The translations under genes and the position numbers were made by a program. The notes under the pieces were generated by a model. The model had not been told where the DNA came from. It ran no database searches and saw only the letters and a program-made list of their open reading frames with translations. Shown here piece by piece: positions 45,117 to 56,733 of a DNA stretch of 64,000 bases. Each line of letters starts with the position of its first letter. Within the stretch, counting starts at the first letter, position 1. The stretch is from NCBI GenBank assembly GCA_012931725.1, contig CM022946.1, positions 50,938,626 through 51,002,625 on the forward strand, in the 5' to 3' direction. This DNA comes from Litsea cubeba. Its lineage: Eukaryota > Streptophyta > Magnoliopsida > Laurales > Lauraceae.

Positions 45117-47160
45117 CAGAGGGGCAGAGGACGCCACGAAGGCCAACCTAGATGCAGAACGCGATACGAAATCACCCGGAATAGTAATTCCGAATATCCC
45201 GCACTTACCAAAACATAGCAAAAAACAGAGACTCAAAATCGCCTTCTTTGTACTACTTCTTTTTATCAAATTTCCCTGACTTGTCAAACTACTAGCTCAC
45301 TTCAAAGTAGAAGTTAGAAGAAAAATCATGAATCTTGTTTAATTCTATAAAAAGTTATGATCTTATGAGTGTATTTTTTCCCTTCACGTAATCACTAACA
45401 TGTATAAATGGAGTCCTTATTATACATCAATCCATCAATGAAAAGACAATAAACAAATCTCATTTCACATCCTCCTCACCACATTCATAAGAATTCAGAT
45501 AAGTGCCCAAACCACAGTATTCCTAATCTGAAAAAAAAATCAATTACCAAGCAGTGAAAAGTTACAAAGTGCATCAAGGGGTTATTCTTTTCTCTAATAA
45601 TTAGAAGGATATGTTTTTCTAAAAGCAGATAAAAACATGTGCTGTCATAAAAGTTTACATCAAATCAAGCAAATCTAAGCCAATCTAAACTCAAACAACG
45701 ACTGACCAAAGGCAAAAGCTCTGATAGGAAACCATAACAGCCCCCCTAACAAAAACCTTTCAAAAGTACTAACCTGTAAGAATGTCCTCCCAACAAATAA
45801 GTGCTTATGCATAATTTATCAGTCGATGAAGAAACTCTTCTGTATGAACTGGTGTAATAGGAGGGTCCTGTCGAGTTATAAGGAAGAAAAGTTATACCGT
45901 CGAGGATCAAGTCAATAAGAAATTGTCAAAAGGAACTGGAAGACATAATTTTTCTTTTGGTTTCTGAAAGGAACTATCACAACAGAGAACACATATATAG
46001 TTTAACTTAAAATTTATATTGTGTTATTCAAATCAATCCTATTATTGCGTAGATCTCATATAAATTATGTTAGTCATAAACTAACATTATATAAGTTATG
46101 TTAGTTGCAAACTACCAAGGCAGATATGCATCATCATGTTCCTGTGAAGAAGATTTATTTCCTTTTAGACACTATTCATTTTACCTTCCCATAATGCCTC
46201 CTCCTCTTCAAGATTCATGTTATAATCCACAATTACTCTTTCAATCTGTTCCGCCCTTAAAAATGGCATATCAAATGTTGGAGGGACAACTTGCCTAAGT
46301 CTAATTGCTTCCTGAGGCGGCTAGAGTTATGTCGTTCAAAAACACAATAAAAATTAGGACCGTTGCCGACACAAATAGAGATCGATCAACCTTAAGAACT
46401 TATAGCAAAAAAGTTTTTCCAAACTTGGCATACAGTCACTATTCAAGCTACAATGCATAACTTTAACAGTAAGAAAAATAGAATGAAATATAGAATCATG
46501 CAATGTCGTTAGGAATAAAGCAAATAATCATAATTACTCCATCAATTGCCAGGTTATTAAGTTGTTGCCGAACAATCTTGACTTTTGTCAATCCGGTGGG
46601 CCCTTTTAACATATTTCCCACGTCATCATCAATGCGGATTGGATGTCGTTAGTCCCATATTGACTTGGTTTGGGAGATTGCAGAATTCGTGTGTACAGCC
46701 AAATCTGCACACAATGATTAACATCACGTATTAGTAATCTTTCACTATATAGGAAGAACATAACTGAATCTATACTAAAGTTATACTTTGAATCACCTAT
46801 AGAAGTTGTAGCGGGTTTGTGAGTGTGTTAAACTTCTCAAAAGGGTTGTTTATCTTATTAGACTCAATCACTTTCTATTCATCGCATTCCCCTTTTTTTT
46901 CCTATCCTTGGCCACTTCATTGCCTTTGCCACCATCTTGTACAAGTTGGAATAACATGCAGGGCCCAAGCATAAGGCTTGAGTTCTACAAATAATCCTAA
47001 GAGATAAGCGGGTCCTCTAGCACCTGTTGAGTCGGATATAATCTGCCCCAACACAAAAAACAAATAAATAGGTCCATGTGTTATAAGTCTCGTCATCTTC
47101 TGTTAGTTTCTTCTTTTTATTAGTTGAACTAGGTCGTAACCATTAAAATTTAGGGATTTT
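45117..47160. other. LINE leader, then AT-rich sequence without genes
   Basis: The first 150-200 bp are probably the LINE 5' leader. The rest is AT-rich with no coherent frame on either strand, no LTR ends and no tandem repeats that I can see. Confidence 0.6.
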
Positions 47161-47350
47161 TACCAAAAAAGTGTTCCTATACACAAGTACAGCGGATTTA
47201 ATCAGAAATACACGAAAATGCCCTTTTTGGTGTTCGTATGATGATTTTTTACTCTTTTGCCCTCCATTTATCGAACGATATCGTTTTCAATCCCACCATT
47301 TTACCCTAAAAGCATCGAACGATTTCCTTCTTCTTTCTTCCCCAAACAAA

Positions 47351-47487
47351 ATGTCCGAAGACGTCGATTCCGGCGATCACATTCATCTTATCCGGTCGAA
47401 TTCGTCAAACTCCAAACTGGATTTGGAAGCTCTAGGATATAAAAAGAGCGGGATCACGGGTCTGTTGAAACAGTTGGATCGAAGGCT
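47351..47487 (+). other. Possible first exon or gene fragment
   Basis: An open frame from ATG 47,351 gives MSEDVDSGDHIHLIRSNSSN followed by SKLDLEALGYKKSGITGLLK and QLDRR. It then loses composition typical of coding sequence. Codon use up to about 47,487 looks coding, with higher GC content than its surroundings. No clear GT donor lies at the apparent end. I do not recognise the protein. It may be the start of a broken host gene or a chance frame. Confidence 0.3.
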
Positions 47488-47548
47488 AGGATTTCTTCCT
47501 TCCTTTCTTCCTTTTCTAATTGAAATCTGGGATTTCTTCGGTTTTCGT

Positions 47549-47860
47549 TTGATGGGGTGGTTTCAAAATGAGATCTTTTCATTTGGAGCTAGATGGGATT
47601 GGGTATTTTCATATCTATTCAAACGGAGTTGATGTTGTTGTTCAGCCACATCTTGGGGGGTTTTGTAATGGTGGGGGGATATTTGTTGGTAAAGGAAGAA
47701 TACTTATTGATAAAGGAAGAATCTTGCCGGTTGAATTGAATTCCTCTGGTCATTTGATGGGGTGGCCTAAAAATGGGAATTTTCATTTGGGGTTTGATGG
47801 GTTAGAGTATTTTTGGATTGATTCATAAGGAGTTGATGTTGTTTAGCCACATTTTGGGTT
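47549..47860 (+). repeat. Degenerate direct duplication
   Basis: Sequence from TGATGGGGTGGTTTC (47,549) to GTTGATGTTGTTGTTCAGCC recurs from TGATGGGGTGGCC (47,754), about 205 bp apart, with substitutions and small indels. It suggests an old tandem duplication downstream of the possible exon. Confidence 0.6.
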
Positions 47861-48649
47861 GTTTTTTTAAATAGTATCAAACCTAGTGAATACATTGTGT
47901 CGTTGGATGCTTTAGCACAATATTCCTTTTATGGTTATGATATATCAAATTATGGTTTGTTTATTTATGAGATTTATATGGATAAATCATGAACTTAGAG
48001 GCGTTTTTGTTTTCAATTTGTTTTTTAGAAAAGGGAGTTGTTTCAAGGCCTTACTCCAATGTTATGGCATTCTATTGGCACTATTGCTGCTCTCTTACAG
48101 GTTTGCTTTCTTTCTCATTGCTCCTCCAGATTTGAAAACAAGAGGATATTCTATAATGTAACGTAGAAGTGATGGCCATTGTAATTATTTTCTTACTGCA
48201 GTTGTTATCATAACTATTACTAACGAAACTTGATATTTTCAAATCCAATGGCATGTTTGTACTTGACACTTTTCCCTGCAGTTGTTATGAAGCAAATTGT
48301 TTCTTGCGCTTAATTCATTTTCTTATCATTGAGAAAGTTTGAAATTTTGTTAGCGTTCACTCCCAAACTCTATATACAATGCAATTTTTCTCAAAACAAT
48401 CAGCTGTTGCACATTTTTCTTTATACAATGAGGATTCATGTTTCAATGTATTGAGGCAAACCGAGAAAATCATGTGTTGTTCTCCTGTTTATGAAACTTG
48501 ACTGTGTTTGCATTACTGTCTGCCTATACATTTAATCTTCCCATAATTCTAAGTTATTATTTGATCATCACATGGGCTCAAGAGCCTTTGAACTACCAGG
48601 CCATGTTATGATGTTTTTTATACTGTACTCTATTCTTTATTAGGGCAAG
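47861..48649. other. No gene seen
   Basis: AT-rich sequence with no coherent frame, no repeats and no transposon termini that I can recognise. Confidence 0.6.
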
Positions 48650-48765
48650 GATTTCGAAGGCAATGGAGCCCACATCTACTTATCTTAGTGTCCATTTATT
48701 TATATTGCAAAAGATTTCTATTTTCACTAAGATAAGTAGATGTGGGCTCCATTGCCTTTGAAATC
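48650..48765 (+). other. Near-perfect 40-bp-stem hairpin
   Basis: Arms 48,651-48,690 and 48,725-48,764 are inverted copies with one difference, which becomes a G-U pair if the plus strand is transcribed. One more flanking G-C pair extends the stem. The loop is 34 nt and AU-rich. The size and perfection suit a young small-RNA precursor or a tiny foldback insertion. No promoter is evident nearby. Confidence 0.7.
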
Positions 48766-49744
48766 ATACTCTTGTAATGTATTGGCATGGTTACGGGGAG
48801 ATGAGCTTTTGAAGGAAAAAATTTATATAAAGGGTGCCTTCTACATGCTTGTATAACAGAGAATAAAAGTTCGGGGAAGTTGAAGAGAAAATGCATTTCA
48901 AGAATGTGGAAACAGCTCTAGATAAACAAGCGTCCATTTTGTATCCCATCCACATGCATATGGAAAGACCCACACCAATTTGATATTGAGTTCTAAAAAA
49001 CCACCCTCTTGATCTGTTTTGCTCATTTGCAATTTGCATGATACTTTTGGACTGGTTATCTAAGGGTCTTTTTGGATGATGAGAAGAAGTTGATTAATTG
49101 ATGGAAAAATGGAGAAAGCTGTCCTCTGTTCAAATCTATTTTGCTCATTTTCTTTGATCATTTTTCTTTCTTCGTTGGTTAATTCTGATTTGGTGTCAGT
49201 CAGATACTGCCAACTTCTTGAGATATCTGTATGGTAACTTGTAATTACTTTTGTTAAAATCCTCATCTAAATACCCACCTATTTTAAAAACTATAATAAT
49301 GTTTGTTCAAATGTTAGTGGATCATGTCCTATTTTACCATGCACTCAGTGTAAGAAATTCTTTAAAGATGAACCATTAGTAAATGTTGTCGCTCATAATT
49401 CAGTTTCTATAAGCCATTTCAATTGCACAGTTGAATAAGATGCACACATATTCTAATATGTTATCTATCTACTTCCAGTTCATCCTCTAAAGTATGTTAA
49501 AATGGCATCTTGAGGCGGGTACGTTAGTAAGTTCTGGTCTTATGTTTCTTTGGCAGGTCCCTAAGCTTCTATTGCACAGAACTTTTTCCAATGCCCGGTT
49601 CTCTATATGAATTGATGGAAAGCTTGAACTTGTAGTGGATCCATATCAAATTCTAGAAATGTACATTTTGCAAAAGATCTTTTTTTCCCTACAAACCTTG
49701 TATGAATTTTATGTATGATCAATATTGTAGTGTTTTAGTGATTT
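48766..49744. other. No gene seen
   Basis: AT-rich. A splice-acceptor-like TTCTTTGGCAG at about 49,546-49,556 is followed by a short frame (VPKLLLHRTFSNARFSI, then a stop). It could be a relic exon but is too short to claim. Confidence 0.5.
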
Positions 49745-50080
49745 AAATGAAAGCAGAAGTACCATATGGCCCTAATAATGTGTTGCAGACACATGTTAAA
49801 GAAAGCCCACCTTCCATTAATTATATTGGGTCTCACTTTCTCATCAGAAACACCCCCCTCTTCTTCTTTTTTTCGCTGCTACTGCTGGTTTTTGTGTGTG
49901 CGTTGTGGGTTTAAATGAAAGCAGAAGTGCCATATGGCCCTAGTAATGTGTTGCAGACACATGTTAAAGAAAGCCCACCTTCCTTTAATTATATTGGGTC
50001 TTACTTTCTCATCAGAAACACCCCCTCCTCTTCTTTTTTCTTTTCGCTGCTGCTGCTGGTTTTTGTGTGTGCGTTGGGGG
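49745..50080 (+). repeat. 168-bp tandem duplication
   Basis: AAATGAAAGCAGAAGT starts at 49,745 and again at 49,913. The copies continue through CATATGGCCCTA, GTGTTGCAGACACATG and TTTTTGTGTGTGCGTT with few differences, so the duplication is recent. Confidence 0.9.
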
Positions 50081-50084
50081 TTGG

Positions 50085-50650
50085 GGCGTAGTGTTTTATT
50101 GGTATTTGGTATACCTAACTTATCATAGTCTACCCTTAGGCTATTTTTTTCCTATTAGGGACTGGATTTGATACCCCTTGTGGACTGAGTTTCGGCTAGA
50201 TTTATTAAGTCAATTGCCTTTGGCTTGTGGGCCCTCCAATTTGCAACAGAATGCATGAAGAAAGTAGGGTTGGTAGGTGATTCTTTCAGAAATGAGGAGC
50301 ATTATGTGAAATAGATGTATGAAATGTGGAAGGTCGGGTTGGCTACTTGGTTGGTTACAAGATAAGATTTCATGAGGTTTGCATTTTTGATGTCTTAACC
50401 GAGTGGGTATGGTGACTGGCAAGTTTGAGCTTGTAGAGTAGTGACTTTTATTTAGATTTGACTGTTACGATTACTCTCTGTGGACTATCTTTGATACATT
50501 TTTTTGTTACGATTACTGGTTTATATTTTAATCCTTTACATCAAATCGCTGAAAGTAACTTTTGAAAGTTTTTTCCTCTCACTGCCTCCTCTATAACCTT
50601 TCTTATCCTTTCTCCACCATTTATAGTTGTATACAAGCCATCTCCATGAC
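50085..50650. other. No gene seen
   Basis: Mixed-composition sequence between the 168-bp duplication and the 74-bp minisatellite; no coherent frame or repeat recognised. Confidence 0.55.
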
Positions 50651-50655
50651 CTCCT

Positions 50656-51080
50656 GGGCCAAATCCCAGAGAACCCAAAGGTTCGAACCCTTGCACTAAG
50701 GGTTCGAACCTTCACTTCGTTGCCATCCTGGGCCAAATTTCAGAGAACACTAGGGTTCGAACCGTCACTTATTTCCACTCCTGGGCCAAATCCCAGAGGG
50801 CACTAAGGTTCGAACCCTCTAAGAGAGGGTTCGAACCTTCGCCTTACTCACTTATTGGGCCAAATCCTAGACAGCCTAAAGGTTTAAATACTCTAATAAA
50901 GGATTCGAACCTTCATCTTACCCCCTCTCCGGGCCAAATACCAGAGAGCCCGAAGGTTCGAACCCTCTCTTTGAGGACTCGAACCTTCATTTGCTGCCCA
51001 TCCAGGGCCATTTTAGAAAGCATCAAAAGGTTCGAACCCATTGATCTGTGCACCTTCACTTGAAGAGGTATTGTGCTACT
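50656..51080. repeat. 74-bp minisatellite with a palindrome in each unit
   Basis: GGGCCAAAT-type unit starts lie at 50,656, 50,730, 50,783, 50,857, 50,931 and 51,005, giving spacings of 74, 53, 74, 74 and 74. Most units hold AAGGTTCGAACCC, a short spacer and GGGTTCGAACCTT, a hairpin of about 15 bp. GGTTCGAACC also matches the tRNA-gene B box. The 53-bp unit has lost one arm. No tRNA is encoded. Confidence 0.88.
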
Positions 51081-51422
51081 GGCCCACGCCCCACATGAAC
51101 AAGGCCCACGCCCCCATACCAAAAGGAGAAAACGAAGAATGAAGAAACCAAGAAAAAAAAAACCCACTTCGTTTGATGTTTTGCTAAATTGACGGTTTTC
51201 GGCCAACTTTTCAAAGTGTCCATTTTTGGTGAAATTACATAGTATTTTGGGGGGAAACGAGCCAATGAACACAACACATCAGCTTTTGCCACTGACGCAC
51301 AGCCTTTTTTGGGCAAATTCAATTGTTTAGGCCCAAAAACGTGCATTTTTTCTATTTCTGGTAACTATACCTATTAGGAAAATGCATTTCTGGGTCAAAT
51401 CCATGAGCCTTTCTCATTGTTT

Positions 51423-51711
51423 ATGCACCCCAGTATAAAGTCATAGTCATTTTTGTTGTTGGAGATAAAAAATGGGCGAAGAAGCTATAAATAATTGTAA
51501 CGATATCGTTATCAGAGTTTTTCAAAAAATAGATTTTGAGTGAAATCGTGAGTCTTTCTTATTGTTTATGCATCTCAATATAAAGTCATCATTATTTTCT
51601 TATTGGAAACAAAAAATGGATAAAGAAATTATAAGTGATGGTAACGATATCGTTATAAAAAAACAACGTTGGGCACAAAATTCAAGTTCGTATGAGTAGG
51701 AATTCAAGTTC
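51423..51711 (+). repeat. Outer inverted repeat, left arm
   Basis: This 289-bp arm pairs with 53,679-53,966. It contains an internal direct duplication and two copies of a TAACGATATCGTTA palindrome. The arms are similar but not identical. No target duplication was found outside them. Confidence 0.8.
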
Positions 51712-52410
51712 ATATAATGTTAGGCCTATGATTTTCCTTACTACTCTGATTTATCCCCTTTTCTTTTGTTTACTATTCATGTTTTAGATGAATTGAAAGT
51801 TATTCACTGTAGAATGAATGCATGTTATTGTTCATCCAATGAATCAAATTACTCTGAGGTTAATGATGTTGAAGCAGTTGAAGGGTTTTATAGGCTTTTG
51901 AAGCAGTTAAAGTCATATCTATTGGCCTTGTTCATGAATCATGTTTTCTTATTAAGCCTATGAAGGTGAAAAAATATTCCCGCTGCATATGTCATACAGT
52001 GCTGGCATGGAACACCTCTTATCCCCCTCTCTTTACACTCTAGTTGACTCCCAATGGATCATCACTTTGGTGTATTTGGATCCATTTGGTTAAGGATTTA
52101 TACTAATCTTTAGGATTAAAATAGTCCTAGATAGTGATAAAAGGGCCTGTCTACTGATGTGACCAACACTGTTTTGCAATTCCATGTCCTGGACAGAATC
52201 TTATTCTCATATTTCTTTATTCTTCTTTTCTTTTTTATCTTTTTCTTGTTCTCAAAATCCCATCAGTAGGATGATTTTGTTCCATTCAATTACCACTAAT
52301 TCCTCAACCAGACAGACCAAGCAACAGGGAAAGAGAAGTCAGATTTTGGACTCACAACAGTCAAGCAATATTGGCCAGTCAAGGTATGTGCATTTAATTT
52401 TCAATTGATT
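51712..52410. other. No gene seen between the nested inverted repeats (left side)
   Basis: AT-rich sequence; the small frames at 51,766-51,963 and 52,184-52,408 have no recognisable motif. Confidence 0.5.
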
Positions 52411-52472
52411 GGAAAGGAATCTATCCAATCAAAGGCCAGGAATCAAAGGGCAGCACCATCATATGAATAAAT
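52411..52472 (+). repeat. Inner inverted repeat, left arm (62 bp)
   Basis: It is the inverted copy of 53,166-53,227 with three mismatches in 62. It lies inside the outer inverted repeat with the same centre of symmetry to within about 130 bp, so the two pairs form one folded structure. Confidence 0.85.
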
Positions 52473-53165
52473 TTTGTTATTGCTTTGGATGTTGGTCAAT
52501 GGTTGTTATCTTCTTCAACAATTTGCACTTCTGAGTTCTCTCTGTTTTAAAAAAAAAATTTATGAATCTTCCTACTTGTAATCTCTTTAAGCATCCCGAA
52601 TAAGGACATCGTCACCATCAAGTGATCATCCTTATTCATTTTTTTGCTATTTTCTACTTTCATAAACTCATTGTGATGGTCTTGTTTGTGATGCCTTCTT
52701 GCTTGTCCTGCAAGCAGATAATAACCCTGAGTTATTTCATAAATGAAAAGAGCAAGTTGTATGGAGCGGATTGAAACAACAAAACTTGCAGAGACAATGG
52801 TACACAAAGAACTGATAGATAACACAAATACCCCATATGGAAGGTGCCGGTATACAAGTTTTTTTTCAAATTATCATATCCAAACTTCGCTATTGGTTTG
52901 ATCTATACATCAATATATACACATGATGTTCTCCCACAATTATCCAGAGATACATCCAAAATAATGAGAACAATATGTTGTACCACCATAAACAAGTATT
53001 TACACCAAGCCCGGAAAATATGATTCATCCCCTTGGAGGTGGATCTCTACATGTCTGTATATTATGACCACGCTTCTTGCAATGAGAGCATGTAACATGT
53101 TTCCTCATCCTGTCCTCTGTTCACCAGCTTGAAGGATCATCGGCAATGCATCGTCTGGGCTCTCC

Positions 53166-53227
53166 ATTTATTCATATGATGGTGCTGCCCTTTAATTCCT
53201 AGCCATTGATTGGATAGATTCCTTTCC
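53166..53227 (-). repeat. Inner inverted repeat, right arm (62 bp)
   Basis: Partner of 52,411-52,472. The 690-bp loop between the arms has no recognisable coding sequence. Confidence 0.85.
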
Positions 53228-53678
53228 ACTTTGAAGGAACTAGACCCATGTCTTCATCCCTGAAGCTCTCAGACTCTGGCCTCCAATCGCGAAAAATAAA
53301 AGAAAAGAAGGGTCAAATATGATATATAGGAATTGAAAATCTAATAATAGTAAATTGTGTTTAATGCAAAAAAGAAAGGCAAAGGGTCAATGGTACTTGT
53401 CATCTTCTTTTGTTAGTAACAATCAATCAAGTGCCCCACACATAGTTTTAGGCTTTCAGATTAGTAAAAAAATATGGAGCATTACAGTACAAAATTACAA
53501 AGACATGATGGTTGCAACAAACATAAAAACTTTAGTAGTGCAGAATTAACGATGAACCTAATCAATTCATAGATCCCATAAGTAAGGTTAAGAATAGCAA
53601 CAAACATAAGAAAAAACATTTTATAATTGTAGATGGGATGATCTATAGATGGTTTTTAGGGGGGGGGGGAATCTTTAA

Positions 53679-53966
53679 GAACTTGAATTCCTATTCATAC
53701 GAACCTGAATTTTGTGCCCGATATTTTTTTTTTATAACAATATCGTTACCATCATTTATAGTTTCTTCATCCATTTTTTGTGTCCAGCAAGAAAATAATG
53801 GTGACTTTATATTGAGATGCATAAACAATAAGAAAGACTCACGATTTCACTCAAAATCTAGTTTTCAAAATTTTCTGATAATGATATCGTTACAATTATT
53901 TATTGGTTCTTTGCCCATTTTTTATCTCCAACAACAAAATCACAATGACTTTATAATGGGGTGCAT
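53679..53966 (-). repeat. Outer inverted repeat, right arm
   Basis: Partner of 51,423-51,711, with the same internal duplication and ATATCGTTAC cores. A G-run precedes it at 53,660-53,669. Total span of the structure is about 2.54 kb. Confidence 0.8.
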
Positions 53967-54539
53967 CTTCCTACTAAGTACCACATATATGAAGCTCTAA
54001 TCAACTGTGTTAATTGAATGCAAGGAGAAAATGTCATATCTCAAATTGTTCTAGCACGCAAAGGTCATACACCCTTTACAAGTAGCTTCATGTTATTCAC
54101 TACTTTACGACATATTGATCACACTCATTACACATTCATACTAAACAATATATGGGGGTAAATGAGTTAAAAAAAAAAAAGAAGCAACATAGTTAGTTTG
54201 AATGGCCAAAGAATCACTTTGATTTGATGATGACAATTTTCTTCATGGGTTGGTTCAATCCAAGAGCAACTGGATTGGACTAAAGGGATCTTCAAGCACA
54301 TGCCAATTCATGGGTTGTGGGTTTTATCTAGAATACTACCTCATCTGGAATCAAACATCATAGTGAGTTTGAAGATGTGAACCATTCTGTTGTGACGTTC
54401 TCTTGTAAGACTTGTTGAGGGCACATATTGGGTGTTTGGAACTGATAAAAGGTATCGAAGCATATGGTGTTTTTAGATAAGAGTGATATTGATTACAAAA
54501 ATTATATTCAATGGATGTTGTCTCTAATACTATGATCTT

Positions 54540-55656
54540 AAGTCACAATAATCTTCATATCTTCAATGGATTTTGGATTCCTCTCATTATAGAAAAAAAT
54601 AAATTGAAACTCATTTCACATCAAATCCTCAACCCATGAGGGAGAGTCCATGTGTAATTAGGAAAGAGTTCTGGTTCTTGAGATTTATTTTTACGTGTAC
54701 GTCTTTATATTGTGTAATTAGGAATAGAGGGTTTATAATGTTAAAAGTCTGAGTCAAATTAAAATGGTCTATTGTTCAAATCAGAAGTTGAATAGGAAAT
54801 TTTAAGATCAGTCAGTCAGCTGTAAGGAGGGATTCCAATCTTGTTCTTTGAATTAAAATTATGAGAGTTTGTTTTGGCGCATACATGATCTGACTCCCTA
54901 CAAAGCCTCTACAATAGCAGAGGGATCTAGTTTTCTAGTTGGTGGCAACTTACAAATTCTTTGCATTGCTTAACTTATGAATTTTGTGAACCTTGCTGGA
55001 GGGAAGGAGCAATTATTCAGTGCTGACAATTGCTACAATCATAGCGAATCCATCATTACTACAGAAGAACATTGACAATTCCATTGTCCATGTACAGGTT
55101 ATACAAAGTGTGTCTTTTCTTTCAATCTCTTTTTAAAGTTGGTTTGTAGGCAATTTAGGGGCTCCTTAAGAGCTTGAGGGTCAAGTACATTGCTCACATC
55201 CAAAGTTAATTTTCATTTTTTGATATAGGGAGTATAAGTTTACTATGCAAAAGAACTATACATAAACACATAACAAAAGGAACATATTAATCACTAGAAA
55301 CATGCATCAACTTCTAGTTGGGATAGTTCTATTTATCTAGATCCCTCCATTCGGAAAAATAACTCATTATATTTTATTTATAACAGACTAAGACCATTGT
55401 TTTCAATGACTCAACCTTTATATGCAACCCATCTAATCAGTAGAAAGTAAATAGCTCTCTACAATAACAAGATTAAAAAAAAAAAAAAAAGAGGAAGGTC
55501 TTCAATCCATAACAAATCCCCTTCTTCTGCTTCATTGGAATGAAACAAGTCATAATGATCTTCATATCTTCATTGGCTTTTAGTTTCTTCTCATTCTAGG
55601 GGGAAAAAAAAACTAAAACTCATTTCACATCAAATCGTCAACCCATGAGGGAGAAT
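54540..55656. repeat. Diverged 110-bp direct repeats at the two ends of this span
   Basis: About 54,540-54,650 and 55,546-55,656 share AATCTTCATATCTTCA-like sequence and ACTCATTTCACATCAAATC followed by CAACCCATGAGGGAGA. The sequence between them has no visible gene. The pair may be remains of one small transposon family. Confidence 0.6.
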
Positions 55657-55906
55657 GAACAAAAATACCCACTGAGGCATTTCTTCAAACAATTGGTGAC
55701 TAACATGAAACCATCAAAATAGTTGTAGAAAAACTACCATCAAAGCAAACACCCATTAAAAACAAAAAAATCATTAGAAATCTCATTTGGCAGATGTGAT
55801 CATGTGGTAGGGTCCATCGTCTATCTAGGACCATCCATCAAGAGCCACAAAACCATCAGATGGTCATAACTATTTCTATACTTTTTCCCCTCATTCACAT
55901 AACCAA

Positions 55907-56345
55907 CACTACTAGAAAAATGACTTTTAGCGGCCGCCATTAGCCGTCGCTAAAAGTCAGATGGCGGTCGCTAATACTCTTTAGCGACAGCCTAGCGACC
56001 GCCTGGTACTGGCCGCGGAAACGTCGTCGCAAATACACATTAGCGACCGCCACATGGCGGTCGCAACATCTTTTGCGACGGCTTAGCGACGGCGTGTAAA
56101 AAACTTAAAAACTTTTAGCGGCCGCCATTGGCGGTCGCAAAAGGTCCAATTGGCGGTCGCTAATACTCATTTTTTTTATTTTCAATTTTTTTTTATTTTT
56201 TTTATTTATTGCGACCACCAATTAGACCTTTTGGCGGTCGCTAATACATTTTTTATTTTTTAAAATTTATTTATTTATTTTTCTCTATTTGTTGCGACCG
56301 CCATTGGGAACTTTTGTGACCGCCAACGGTGGCCGCTAATGGTAA
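55907..56345. repeat. CACTA terminal and subterminal repeats
   Basis: After the CACTA end, direct and inverted copies of GCGACCGCCA / TGGCGGTCGC and TTTAGCGGCCGCCAT recur at least ten times up to about 56,340, set in T-rich spacers. In CACTA elements such subterminal repeats bind the TNP1/TNPA-type protein. Confidence 0.8.
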
Positions 56346-56733
56346 TACAAATTTTTTTTTATTCTTCCCAAATTTCCAAATTTTTTTCCTGCTTTTTATA
56401 CCTGTATCTGTACCTGGATATATTATCTACACTAGAACAATGAATTAAAAATACTAACAACAAAACAAACTCTTATATTAATAACATTTAAAACATTACA
56501 AAAGTTTGAACAAATTATATTCATTACAATTCCAGAAAAAAAAAAAATTTTGCTGGGCGGGGTACCGTGATCGATACGTTGCCCTAGAACCTGCAGACAA
56601 AAAGAAAAAATAAATATTAAAAGTTAATTATAAAAATAGGCAATATATAGTAAATATAAACAAAATTAAGTATTAAAATGAAATTTTTGAAAGTTAAACC
56701 TACTTTTCAACTATACGACCATTTCGGGAGTCG
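56346..56733. other. CACTA interior without a gene
   Basis: AT-rich; nothing recognisable beyond the first degenerate copy of the 172-bp array at its right end. Confidence 0.5.

Larger units (their letters stand above)
40746..45300 (-). mobile_element. L1-type LINE (minus strand), host of all insertions to its left
   Basis: ORF1 pieces lie at 45,116-45,041, 43,133-42,609 and 41,655-40,879, and the start of ORF2 at 40,882-40,746. They are separated by a DNA transposon, a solo LTR and element E. Each join restores the ORF1 frame after removing the insert and one duplication copy. The remainder of ORF2 must lie left of the window. The 5' boundary, somewhere right of 45,116, is not visible. I see no target duplication for the LINE itself. 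Confidence 0.85.

Noticed and set aside
50656..51080. tRNA gene cluster suggested by B-box matches and 74-bp spacing
   Set aside because: No A box, no acceptor or anticodon stems; only the palindromic B-box-like core is present.
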